From contig JACDCH010000299.1 in assembly GCA_013694495.1 (NCBI GenBank), positions 1 through 11,710 of the forward strand: a stretch of 11,710 nucleotides of DNA. Direction: 5' to 3'. The notes under the pieces were generated by a model. That model worked only from the letters and a program-made list of their open reading frames with translations. It made no database searches and was not told where the DNA came from. This document shows, piece by piece, positions 1 through 6,224 of the stretch. How positions within the stretch are numbered: position 1 is the stretch's first letter; the number at the start of each line of letters is the position of its first letter. Position numbers and translations under genes: made by a program. The DNA is from Acidimicrobiia bacterium (GTDB lineage Bacteria; Actinomycetota; Acidimicrobiia; Acidimicrobiales; JACDCH01).

Positions 1-192
1 GATCACGACCCCGTCAGTGGCCACCGGCTCGGCCGCCACGGCGACGGCCGGGAACGCGGCGGCCAGCTCGACCCGTCGGGCCTCGACCGCCTCGACCACG
101 GCGAGGTCCCGGGCGTCCCACCCGCCGGCCAGCAGCCCGCCGAGGAGGGCCTCGCCCATCCGTCCCCCACCAACGATCGCCAGGCGCGCCAC
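1..192 (-). CDS. proC: Pyrroline-5-carboxylate reductase, N-terminal part (runs off left edge)
   Basis: The 64 visible codons encode the start of an NAD(P)-binding Rossmann protein, reading MARLAIVGGGRMGEALLGGL. The glycine-rich loop GGGRMGEALLGG (residues 8-19) fits the N-terminus of ProC, which reduces 1-pyrroline-5-carboxylate to L-proline in the last step of proline synthesis. The rest of the gene lies beyond position 1. The start is GTG at 190-192. It has no Shine-Dalgarno sequence but is preceded by a TAACGT box 7 bases upstream, as in several other genes of this window. It lies 39 bp after a YbjN gene and two genes after mshA. In Mycobacterium tuberculosis, proC also lies in the wider mshA region (known order, not seen here). 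Other Rossmann dehydrogenases cannot be fully excluded from 64 residues, but the GGGRMG form makes ProC the best call. Confidence 0.8.
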   Translation of the reverse strand, partial: MARLAIVGGGRMGEALLGGLLAGGWDARDLAVVEAVEARRVELAAAFPAVAVAAEPVATDGVVI

Positions 193-199
193 GGCCGTG

Positions 200-205
200 A
201 CGTTA
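200..205 (-). promoter_or_regulatory. Candidate -10 box of proC
   Basis: TAACGT on the minus strand fits TANNNT and ends 7 bases before the GTG start of proC. This spacing would place the transcription start at or next to the start codon (leaderless mRNA). No convincing -35 was found. It lies in the 39-bp gap after the YbjN gene, so proC could have its own promoter. Confidence 0.4.
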
Positions 206-231
206 GGCCCGGGGTCGCGGCCCGGCCGTCG

Positions 232-717
232 TCAGCGCGGGGCGAACCGCGAGGCGAAGCCGATGCGGAGCATCGGCCGGAAGCAGCGCTCGACGGTGGC
301 GTAGATCGACCCGAGCACCCGATCGAGCTCGGCGTCCGTGACCGCCTCCGACGGGAGGTGGCCCCGCAGGTACACGGCGTCCTCCTCGCCGATGGCGAAG
401 GCGAGGCCGTGCAGCTCCAGGTTGCGGCGCAGCGCGTACTCGTAGAACGACGCGGCCCCCGCCTCGGGGGCGGGGATGAAGTACGTCTCGTAGAGCAGCG
501 TCCGCTGCCGCAGGGCGAGCCAGATGCTGAACACGTCCTTGGACTCGCCCAGGACGCGGATGAACCAGCGGCGCTGGCCCACCTCGCCCCGCTCGACCGC
601 GTCGACGATGTCGAGCTCGTCGAGCTGGCGCCCGGCCCAGTCGCTGATGCGGGCCTCGACCTCGTCGAGCTCGGCGTCGGACAGCGCCCGCGGCGTGCCG
701 CCCTCGTCGTCAATCAC
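232..717 (-). CDS. YbjN domain-containing protein
   Basis: This is a 161-residue soluble protein with no signal peptide or membrane segment. It resembles the YbjN family (putative sensory-transduction regulator or chaperone-like fold). Visible landmarks are the RRWFIRVLGE strand near residue 49, LRQRTLLYETYFIP near 69, and the C-terminal LGSIYATVERCFRPMLRIGF. The last of these resembles the end of actinobacterial YbjN proteins. The biochemical role of the family is not established. It lies downstream of an MshA-type glycosyltransferase on the same strand, as Rv0487 follows mshA (Rv0486) in M. tuberculosis, and this conserved neighbourhood supports the call. The start is GTG at 715-717, with neither a clear Shine-Dalgarno sequence nor a TANNNT box, so the start is the weakest part of this entry. 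Confidence 0.75.
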   Translation of the reverse strand: MIDDEGGTPRALSDAELDEVEARISDWAGRQLDELDIVDAVERGEVGQRRWFIRVLGESKDVFSIWLALRQRTLLYETYFIPAPEAGAASFYEYALRRNLELHGLAFAIGEEDAVYLRGHLPSEAVTDAELDRVLGSIYATVERCFRPMLRIGFASRFAPR

Positions 718-833
718 GGCCGCGTGAACGTCCGGGCAGGACCGGCGAACGGGCCGGCGGAGCCGCAGACCGCCGAAGCGGCGAAGTCGGCCGAGGACCG
801 CAACAGCCCGAGCGGATCGAGGTCCATCACGCT

Positions 834-860
834 GAGCGAACGGAGCGAAGCGAGTGAGCT
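834..860. repeat. Three tandem 9-bp units between mshA and the YbjN gene
   Basis: The + strand reads gagcgaacg, gagcgaagc, gagtgagct: three imperfect copies of a 9-base unit. They lie 8 bases beyond the mshA stop, inside the 150-bp gap 718-867 that otherwise holds no gene. The remainder of the gap shows only a weak 5-bp hairpin (742-757). The array could be a dispersed intergenic repeat, a binding site or part of a transcription end signal. Nothing here decides between these. Confidence 0.45.
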
Positions 861-867
861 CGAAATC

Positions 868-2085
868 TCAGGCGCACGAAACGAGATCGCGGACGGTGAG
901 GTCGGCGTAGAGCCGGCGCAACCGGGCGGCGGTGGTGGACCACCGGTAGCCGCGGGCCTGGGCGGCGGCGGTCTTCGACAGCAGCGTCGCCAGGGCCGGG
1001 TCGTCGAGCACGGCCTCGATGGCGGCGGCGTAGGCGAGCGGGTCGCGGGCGTCGACGAGGAAGCCGGTCCGGCCGTGGTCGACGAGCGTGCGCAGCCCGC
1101 CCACCGCGGCAGCGACGACGGGCGTCCCGCAGGCGGCCGCCTCGAGGGCCACCAGGCCGAAGGACTCCGAGCGGCTGGGGACGACGACGACGTCGGCCGC
1201 CCGGTAGTAGGTCGAGAGGAGGTGGTGGGGCTGGGGCTCGACGAAGCGGACGTTGTCGGCCAGCCCGAGGGCGTCGATGAGGGCTCGGATGCGCTCGACC
1301 TCGCCCGTGCCGTCGGCGCCGCTGGCCCCGCCCACGATGACCAGCAGGGCGTCGGGGCGCCGCCGCCGCACGGCGGCCAAGGCCTCCACCGCGACGTCGA
1401 CGCCCTTCAGCGGCTGGATGCGGCCGACGAAGAGCAGCACGGGGCGGTCGTCGTCGAGTCCGAGGGCGGCGCGGGCGCCGGCCTGCTCGCCCGGCGAGAA
1501 GAAGGCGTGGAGCACGCCGGGCGGGACGAGCTCGATGCGGGACCGGTCGGCGCCGTAGTGCGCCACGAGGTCGTCGGCCTCGGCCGGGCACGACGCGGTG
1601 ATGGCGTCGGAGCAGGCGATGACCTCGGCCTCGGCGTCGATGCGGCGCTGCGGCTCGCGGTCGCCGGTGATGGCCTTCACCCGGGCCAACGTGTGGAACG
1701 TCGACACGAGCGGCAGCTCGAGCTCGTGCTTCAACCAGTGCCCGGCCAGCCCCGACAGCCAGTAGTTGGCGTGGATGGCGCCGACGTCGGCGTGGCGGAG
1801 GTGCTCGAGTACCCCGGCGGTGTACGCCTCGACCGCGGAAGGGAGCTCCTCCTTCGTGAGGTCGGCGGGACCGGCGGGCACGTGCACGACCCGCAGGCCG
1901 GGCTCGACGTCGACGACCTCGGCGAGCGAGTCGTCGTAGCGGCGGGTGAACACGTCGACGGCGACACCGGCCTGCGCCAGCGAGGACGCCAGCTCCCGTA
2001 CGTAGACGTTCATGCCCCCGCCGTCACCCGCGCCGGGCTGCGCCAGCGGCGAGGTGTGCATCGAGAGCATGGCGAGCGTGCGCAT
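868..2085 (-). CDS. mshA: MshA-type glycosyltransferase (GT4; D-inositol-3-phosphate glycosyltransferase family)
   Basis: The 405-residue product is a GT-B fold, retaining glycosyltransferase of family GT4. The N-terminus has SMHTSPLAQPG followed by GDGGGMNVYVREL (residues 8-33), the hallmark of the MshA group. HANYWLSGLAGHW follows in the N-terminal domain. The C-terminal domain has FVGRIQPLKGVDV and an EX7E motif in ESFGLVALEAAACGTPVV. MshA joins GlcNAc from UDP-GlcNAc to inositol-3-phosphate, the first step of mycothiol synthesis. No other msh gene is in the window, so a related sucrose-phosphate-synthase-like or other GT4 activity remains possible. ATG at 2083-2085 is preferred over an upstream ATG at 2116-2118 because the family starts near MRTLAMLSMHTS and a TAGCGT box ends 10 bases before it. 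An XRE regulator gene lies just upstream on the same strand and a YbjN gene downstream. Confidence 0.82.
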   Translation of the reverse strand: MRTLAMLSMHTSPLAQPGAGDGGGMNVYVRELASSLAQAGVAVDVFTRRYDDSLAEVVDVEPGLRVVHVPAGPADLTKEELPSAVEAYTAGVLEHLRHADVGAIHANYWLSGLAGHWLKHELELPLVSTFHTLARVKAITGDREPQRRIDAEAEVIACSDAITASCPAEADDLVAHYGADRSRIELVPPGVLHAFFSPGEQAGARAALGLDDDRPVLLFVGRIQPLKGVDVAVEALAAVRRRRPDALLVIVGGASGADGTGEVERIRALIDALGLADNVRFVEPQPHHLLSTYYRAADVVVVPSRSESFGLVALEAAACGTPVVAAAVGGLRTLVDHGRTGFLVDARDPLAYAAAIEAVLDDPALATLLSKTAAAQARGYRWSTTAARLRRLYADLTVRDLVSCA

Positions 2086-2095
2086 GGGCGCTGGA

Positions 2096-2101
2096 ACGCT
2101 A
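2096..2101 (-). promoter_or_regulatory. Candidate -10 box of mshA
   Basis: TAGCGT (TANNNT) ends 10 bases before the ATG at 2085, predicting a leader of only a few bases. It falls inside the extra codons of the longer possible reading, which favours the shorter start. No clear -35 is visible. The gene could also be read through from the XRE gene, whose stop is 56 bases upstream. Confidence 0.3.
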
Positions 2102-2141
2102 CCGAGGCCCCGGATCATCCAGTGTGGTCACCGTTCGGGCG

Positions 2142-2588
2142 TCACACCGGGACGGGAGGGGTGCCGTTCCCGTTCTCGTGGCGGAACGAGTCGTAGATCC
2201 GCACGAGCGTCTTCTTCTGGTCCTCGCTGAGGAACGGGTCGCGGAGGATCTCGCCGACGAGGTCGGCGGTGCCGGTGCGCTCCTCGAGGATGCCGGCCCG
2301 GATGTACAGCGTCTCGGCCGAGATCTGCAGCGCCCGGGCGATCTGCTGGAGGATCTCGGCGGAGGGCTTCCGCAGCCCCCGCTCGATCTGGCTCAGGTAG
2401 GGGTTCGAGATCCCGGCCTGCTCCGACAGCTTGCGCAGCGACAGGTGTCCGACCCGGCGCTGGTCGCGGATGAACTCCCCCAGGTCGAACCAGCGCGTCT
2501 CGGACTTCTTCGCCGCGTCGTCGCCCGCCGCAGCATCCTCGGACGCGCCGTCGGGAGCGCTCGACTCGGTCTCGGGCGCCTCCCCCAC
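2142..2588 (-). CDS. XRE-family helix-turn-helix transcriptional regulator
   Basis: The product has 148 residues. Residues 1-35 are acidic, Ala/Ser-rich and probably disordered. Residues 36-95 form a Cro/CI-type helix-turn-helix (LGEFIRDQRR, LSLRKLSEQAGISNPYLSQI, ERGLRKPSAEILQQIARAL). The recognition helix is around ISNPYLSQIERG. The C-terminal 45 residues (VGEILRDPFLSEDQKKTLVR and onward) form a conserved-looking helical tail without a ligand domain. The arrangement resembles the actinobacterial regulators represented by Rv0474 of M. tuberculosis, a resemblance recalled rather than searched. The start is GTG at 2586-2588, with a TACGCT box 6 bases upstream, suggesting a leaderless mRNA. It lies between the HD-GYP gene (37-bp gap) and mshA, and could regulate itself and mshA. 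Its targets are unknown. Confidence 0.85.
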   Translation of the reverse strand: MGEAPETESSAPDGASEDAAAGDDAAKKSETRWFDLGEFIRDQRRVGHLSLRKLSEQAGISNPYLSQIERGLRKPSAEILQQIARALQISAETLYIRAGILEERTGTADLVGEILRDPFLSEDQKKTLVRIYDSFRHENGNGTPPVPV

Positions 2589-2594
2589 GCTCCG

Positions 2595-2600
2595 AGCGTA
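2595..2600 (-). promoter_or_regulatory. Candidate -10 box of the XRE regulator gene
   Basis: TACGCT (TANNNT) ends 6 bases before the GTG start at 2588, in the short gap after the HD-GYP stop codon. It implies leaderless transcription and a promoter separate from the rsiG-like operon. No convincing -35 is seen. Confidence 0.35.
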
Positions 2601-2625
2601 GGCAACAGGCGCGAGCAGAACGAAG

Positions 2626-3338
2626 TCAGACGCGAACGGTCGGGAGGTCGTCGGCGATCTCGAGGAAGGAGGCGACGACGTCGGGATCGAACTGCGAGCC
2701 GGCCACCCGCCCGAGCTCGCCGACCGCGTGGTCGACGGAGAGGGCCGCCCGGTACGGGCGGTCGGTGGTCATGGCATCGAAGGCGTCGACCACCTGGAAG
2801 ACCCGCGCCGGCAGGGGGATCTCCTCCCGGGCCAGGCCGGCGGGGTAGCCGTCGCCGGACCACATCTCGTGGTGGCAGCGCACGATCTCGCCGGCGTTCT
2901 CCATGCCCGGGATGCCTGAAAGGATCTGGTACCCGATGGTGGGGTGGGTGCGCATGACCCGCCACTCGGCGGCGGTCAGCGGGCCCGGCTTGTTGAGGAT
3001 CCGCTCCGGCACCCCCACCTTGCCGACGTCGTGGAGCAGGAAGCCGAACTCGGCGTCGGGGAACTCGCTGGCGACGCCGATGGCGTTGAGCAGCGCCAGG
3101 CCGTACACGCGGCAGCGCTCGAGGTGTTGGCCGGTGTAGGCGTCCTTGGCCTCGACGACGAACGCCATCGAACGCACCGTCTCGCGGTAGGCCAGGCGCA
3201 TCGACTCGAGCGCGGCCTCGAGCTGCTCGGAGCGCTCCTTCTGGCGCCGGTACAGCTCGCCGACGTCGGACGCGAACCGGCCGAGCTGCGCGTGGAGCGA
3301 CTCGGCCGACGACCGGCCGGGCTCGTGCTCGAGGGCGG

Positions 3339-3342
<4 letters not shown>
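2626..3342 (-). CDS. HD-GYP domain cyclic-di-GMP phosphodiesterase
   Basis: The 238-residue cytoplasmic protein has a charged, probably coiled-coil N-terminus (about residues 14-60) and an HD-GYP domain (about 55-232). Visible catalytic features are H73 in YTGQHLERC, the H104-D105 pair with K108 (HDVGKVGVPERIL), H133, H157-H158 and G165-Y166-P167. A VVDAFDAMTTDRPYR segment follows, with D186 as a likely metal ligand. This family hydrolyses c-di-GMP to pGpG or GMP using a two- or three-metal centre. Around the GYP the sequence is HHEMWSGDGYP, where most members have HHExWDGxGYP. No receiver domain is fused. Instead a stand-alone receiver is encoded immediately upstream, its TGA overlapping this GTG start (GTGA at 3339-3342). 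The product is thus translationally coupled to the receiver and to the RsiG-like protein, and likely sets local c-di-GMP for them. Confidence 0.9.
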
Positions 3343-3727
<385 letters not shown>

Positions 3728-3731
<4 letters not shown>

Positions 3732-4261
3732 GTGAGCAGCGATTCCACGTTGGCCTCGCCGGTCCGGTACCGGCGGGTGAGCTCCGCCTGCAGGGCGTCG
3801 ACGCGGTCGAACAGCGAGCGCCGTCGGCCCGAGATGGACCGTTCGAGGGCGGTGAGGGACTGGCGCGCCTCGACGAGGCGATCGTCGGTCGCGGCGCCGA
3901 TGTCGTCGAGGGCCCCGCCCGCAGTGGCTGCGTCGAGCTCGGCTTCGAGCTCGGGGTCGGTGCGGCCCGGGCCGAGCGTGGTGGGCAGGCGGCCGTTGCC
4001 GGGGGCCCGGAGGTGGTCGGACAGGATCGTCGGCAGGCGCTCGACCAGGGCGGCGACGTCGGCCTGGTCGCCCCCCTCGTGGCGGCGGGTGAGCTCGGCG
4101 GCGACGATGTCGAGCCGTCCCTGCACGACGCGGCGCAGGTAGGAGAGCCCGGTCTCGACGTCCTGGCACTCGGCCCGCATCGTGCGGATCTCCTCGATGG
4201 GGCGCGCCGGCAGGTCGTCGAGGTACGCGTCGTCGAGGATCCGGGTGATCGTGGCATCCAT
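3728..4261 (-). CDS. rsiG: RsiG-like c-di-GMP-binding anti-sigma factor
   Basis: The 177-residue product is highly charged, helical and has no membrane segment. Helix 1 contains ETGLSYLRRVVQGRLD: E36, S40, R43, Q47 and D51 fit the E(X)3S(X)2R(X)3Q(X)3D signature of RsiG exactly. A second helix near the C-terminus contains ERSISGRRRSLFDRVD: E140, S144, R147 and D155 fit, with F151 where Q is expected. In Streptomyces, RsiG is an antiparallel coiled coil using two such motifs to bind two c-di-GMP and hold the sigma factor WhiG inactive. Single-motif forms occur in Rubrobacter. This protein has the twin-motif layout, joined by an acidic linker (about residues 62-130). ATG at 4259-4261 is preferred over an in-frame GTG at 4349-4351, whose extra 30 residues are low complexity. 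The stop overlaps the receiver gene. No whiG is in the window, so the partner is inferred. Confidence 0.8.
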
Positions 4262-4282
4262 CGAAGCGTCCGTCCCCTCTTC

Positions 4283-4309
4283 CGACCCTGTCGACCCTGC
4301 CGACCCGGC
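4283..4309. repeat. Three tandem 9-bp repeats in the rsiG-like leader
   Basis: The + strand reads cgaccctgt, cgaccctgc, cgacccggc. The units lie 22-48 bases upstream of the chosen ATG, between it and the candidate -10 box at 4323-4328, in the 114-bp divergent gap 4262-4375. They could be an operator, an RNA element in the leader or a chance low-complexity stretch. If the longer reading frame were used they would encode AGS-AGS-TGS. Confidence 0.4.
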
Positions 4310-4322
4310 CGCCAGGCGGGCG

Positions 4323-4328
4323 ATGGTA
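4323..4328 (-). promoter_or_regulatory. Candidate -10 box of the rsiG-like operon
   Basis: TACCAT (TANNNT) lies 61 bases before the ATG at 4261, predicting a leader of roughly 50-55 bases that contains the 9-bp repeats and a purine-rich GAAGAGGGG some 12 bases before the ATG. No good -35 is seen. An overlapping TAGTAC is an alternative. Confidence 0.22.
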
Positions 4329-4361
4329 CTACCCGTGTGGTGGCCGATCACCTTCCGTGCC

Positions 4362-4367
4362 TACTGT
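4362..4367 (+). promoter_or_regulatory. Candidate -10 box of the cupredoxin gene
   Basis: TACTGT (TANNNT) ends exactly 8 bases before the ATG at 4376, the same geometry as for phoU, the MaoC gene and the phosphatase gene. This predicts a leaderless mRNA and supports that ATG. No Shine-Dalgarno sequence is present. Confidence 0.42.
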
Positions 4368-4375
4368 CCGCGTTC

Positions 4376-4771
4376 ATGCGTCCCCCCGTGATCCGAGCGG
4401 CGGCCTTGACCGCCCTGGCGGCCCTCGCGCTGAGCGCGTGCGGCGGCGATGACGACGCCGGCGGCGACCGCCCTCCCCCGTCGGCCTCTCCCGGCGGCGG
4501 CCTCGTGGTCGGCGCCCTCGACTCCCTCGAGTTCGACAGCGAGCGCTACCAGGCCGAGGCCGGCACCATCGAGGTCACCTACGAGAACCAGGGCTCGCTG
4601 CCCCACACGTTCCTCGTCGAAGGCCACGAGGACGACCTCGAGCTCGAGGTCAGGGGCTCGGGGGCCACCGACAACGGCTCGATCACGCTGCCCGCCGGGA
4701 CCTACACCGTCTATTGCGACGTCGCCGGCCACCAGGCCGCGGGCATGGCAGCGACGCTCGTCGTCGAGTGA
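4376..4771 (+). CDS. Cupredoxin-like (type 1 copper) lipoprotein
   Basis: The 131-residue precursor has a signal peptide with a lipobox LSAC (cleavage before C22), then an acidic, Pro-rich tether (about 23-45), then a small beta-rich domain. Type 1 copper ligands are visible: H77 in SLPHTFLVEG, then C114, H119 and M124 in YCDVAGHQAAGM. This is the His-Cys-His-Met set of plastocyanin-like blue copper proteins. It probably sits on the outer face of the cytoplasmic membrane and passes single electrons, or holds copper. ATG at 4376 is chosen because the signal peptide begins there and a -10-like box precedes it. It converges with the PuuD-like membrane gene with only 3 bases between the stops. 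The electron partner is not known. Sulfocyanin-like or copper-storage roles are also possible. Confidence 0.85.
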   Translation: MRPPVIRAAALTALAALALSACGGDDDAGGDRPPPSASPGGGLVVGALDSLEFDSERYQAEAGTIEVTYENQGSLPHTFLVEGHEDDLELEVRGSGATDNGSITLPAGTYTVYCDVAGHQAAGMAATLVVE

Positions 4772-4774
4772 CCC

Positions 4775-5536
4775 TCAGGGGGCGAGTAGTAGCTCGAACC
4801 CGATGAAGTAGATGATCGCCAGCCACACGAAGCCGCCGATGATCGTCCTCTTGTGGTCGTCGAAGAACGCCTTGTTGAACGGCCCGTCCATCCCGCCGAT
4901 CAAGCCCATGGCGGACGCCTGCACGAGGCCCCAGAGGATCAGAACGAGGATCCAGTAAACGATCGTGCCCTTCGTGTCGTTGCCGAACCACTGACCGTGC
5001 CCGGCGAACACCATGAAGAACAGCATCGGGATGCTCATGAACGTGTTGGCCCGGGACGCCCGGCCCGCCGCCTTGGCCGCAGCGGGCGCGGCCGGGTCGG
5101 CCTGGCCACCGGCCGCGACCGTCTCGGCGGAGCCGATGACGACCTTCTGGTTGCGCCAGATGATCCCCCAGACGTTCAGGAACATCGTGACGCCGAACAG
5201 CATCCCCGTGAGGATGGCGACGCCGTGGGCCCCCCGGAAGTACAGCTCCGTCTTCGACTCGCCCGAGGGGTCGTCGCCCATGTAGACGCTGATGATCAAG
5301 AGGCCGAAGATGAACGTCGACAGGGCGGCGTAGCGGAACCACCAGAGGGCCCGGAAGGTGATGTTGCGCAAGGCCTCCGACCGCGCCCCGTCGCTCAACT
5401 TCGCGTAGGCGGGCACCTGCACGAAGTTGAAGAAGTACAGAAGACCGATCCAGGTGACGCCGGAGAGGATGTGCCCCCACCGAGCGAGGAACTCGAACGG
5501 GCCGAACGGATCCATGAACGCCTCGAAGATCTTCAC
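4775..5536 (-). CDS. PuuD-like membrane protein (urate oxidase N-terminal domain family), without a cytochrome c domain
   Basis: The 253-residue product is an integral membrane protein with about six hydrophobic segments (near residues 17-40, 66-86, 103-127, 163-183, 190-212, 229-250). The N-terminal ARWGHILSGVTWIGLLYFFN and the segment TMFLNVWGIIWRNQK recall the membrane domain of PuuD-type urate hydroxylases (PF06181). Histidines H22 and H104 in or near the membrane could bind heme. Full PuuD proteins are longer and end in a cytochrome c domain with CxxCH. None is present here, so urate oxidation should not be assumed. An Ala-rich cytoplasmic or periplasmic loop lies near 137-160. The start is GTG at 5534-5536, placed 7 bases after a TAGATT box. 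An internal ATG at 5513-5515 with GAGG before it is the alternative. It converges with the cupredoxin gene and diverges from the superoxide dismutase gene. Confidence 0.65.
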   Translation of the reverse strand: MKIFEAFMDPFGPFEFLARWGHILSGVTWIGLLYFFNFVQVPAYAKLSDGARSEALRNITFRALWWFRYAALSTFIFGLLIISVYMGDDPSGESKTELYFRGAHGVAILTGMLFGVTMFLNVWGIIWRNQKVVIGSAETVAAGGQADPAAPAAAKAAGRASRANTFMSIPMLFFMVFAGHGQWFGNDTKGTIVYWILVLILWGLVQASAMGLIGGMDGPFNKAFFDDHKRTIIGGFVWLAIIYFIGFELLLAP

Positions 5537-5543
5537 GCCGCGG

Positions 5544-5549
5544 AATCTA
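5544..5549 (-). promoter_or_regulatory. Candidate -10 box of the PuuD-like gene
   Basis: TAGATT, a good TANNNT match, ends 7 bases before the GTG at 5536. It stands out as the AT-rich part of the 70-bp divergent gap 5537-5606. The expected start of transcription would coincide with the GTG. The -35 region is weak. Confidence 0.45.
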
Positions 5550-5591
5550 AACCGCCGGAACGGAGGGTAGGAAGGATCCCCCGCACGTCCA

Positions 5592-5601
5592 ACCGAGGAG
5601 C
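5592..5601 (+). promoter_or_regulatory. Ribosome binding site of the superoxide dismutase gene
   Basis: GAGGAG about 6 bases before the ATG at 5607 is one of the few clear Shine-Dalgarno sequences in the window. This gene therefore has a true leader, unlike most of its neighbours. No TANNNT box was found close to the start. Confidence 0.65.
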
Positions 5602-5606
5602 ATCCG

Positions 5607-6212
5607 ATGGCCGAGGGTCCCTACACCCTTCCCGATCTCGCCTACGACTTCGCGGCGCTCGAGCCGCACATGAGCGCCCAGGTGCTGGAGCTGCACCACG
5701 ACAAGCACCACGCCGCCTACGTGAAGGGGGCGAACACCGCCCTCGAGGCGCTGTCGGAGGCCCGGGCCAACGACGACTTCTCCGACATCACGAAGCTGCA
5801 GAAGGATCTCGCCTTCCACGTGTCCGGGCACATCCTGCACTCGTTGTTCTGGGAGAACCTGTCGCCCGACGGCGGCGGCAAGCCCGAGGGCGAGCTGGCC
5901 GAGCAGATCGACAAGGACTTCGGCGGCTTCGACCGGTTCCAGAGCCACATGAAGGAAGCGGCGGCGACCGTGCAGGGGTCGGGCTGGGCGCTGGCCACGT
6001 GGGAGCCCGCGGCGCAGCGCATCATCGTGCAGCAGGTGTACGACCACCAGGGCAACCACGGCCAGGGCAGCGTCCCGCTGCTCGCGTTCGACGCGTGGGA
6101 GCACGCCTACTACCTGCAGTACAAGAACGTGAAGGCCGACTTCTTCGAGGCGCTCTGGAACATCGTCGACTGGAACGACGTGGCGGGCAAGCTCACCGCG
6201 GCGCGCGACTGA
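5607..6212 (+). CDS. sodA: Superoxide dismutase (Fe/Mn family)
   Basis: The 201-residue product has the usual full length of the Fe/Mn superoxide dismutases, which convert superoxide to oxygen and hydrogen peroxide. The four metal ligands are visible: H30 (LHHDKHHAAYV), H78 (GHILHSLFW), D162 and H166 (DAWEHAYYLQY). YTLPDLAYDFAALEPH at the N-terminus and VQGSGWALATWE are family signatures. VYDHQ (H147) matches the histidine found at this place in the secreted iron enzyme of M. tuberculosis as I recall it, so iron or mixed metal use is plausible but not proven. No signal peptide is present. ATG at 5607 has a clear GAGGAG. It diverges from the PuuD-like gene across 70 bp and converges on the CdsA-like gene with a 12-bp gap. 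Confidence 0.97.
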   Translation: MAEGPYTLPDLAYDFAALEPHMSAQVLELHHDKHHAAYVKGANTALEALSEARANDDFSDITKLQKDLAFHVSGHILHSLFWENLSPDGGGKPEGELAEQIDKDFGGFDRFQSHMKEAAATVQGSGWALATWEPAAQRIIVQQVYDHQGNHGQGSVPLLAFDAWEHAYYLQYKNVKADFFEALWNIVDWNDVAGKLTAARD

Positions 6213-6224
6213 CCGGTCGGGCCG

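Noticed and set aside
3..713. A 236-codon minus-strand frame across proC and the YbjN gene
   Set aside because: It is Ser/Arg/Pro-rich and out of frame with both recognisable proteins.
742..757. Hairpin ccggc-gaacgg-gccgg downstream of mshA as a terminator
   Set aside because: Only five pairs and no U-run. Such matches are expected by chance at this GC content.
358..2196. A 612-codon plus-strand open frame across mshA and the YbjN gene
   Set aside because: It is antisense to two well-supported genes. Its product is Val/Gly/Glu/Arg-rich and low in complexity, the usual mirror of GC-rich codons, with no recognisable domain.
4343..4350. GCCGATCA, one base off the WhiG/FliA -10 sequence GCCGATAA, upstream of the cupredoxin gene
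   Set aside because: There is no TAAA-like -35 at the right distance, and a better -10 (TACTGT) lies next to the start. It was tempting because of the RsiG-like gene, but it is too weak.
4262..4351. A longer rsiG-like reading from GTG at 4349-4351
   Set aside because: The 30 extra residues are low complexity (AGS repeats) and absent from the RsiG core. ATG at 4261 gives a normal N-terminus. It is not fully excluded.
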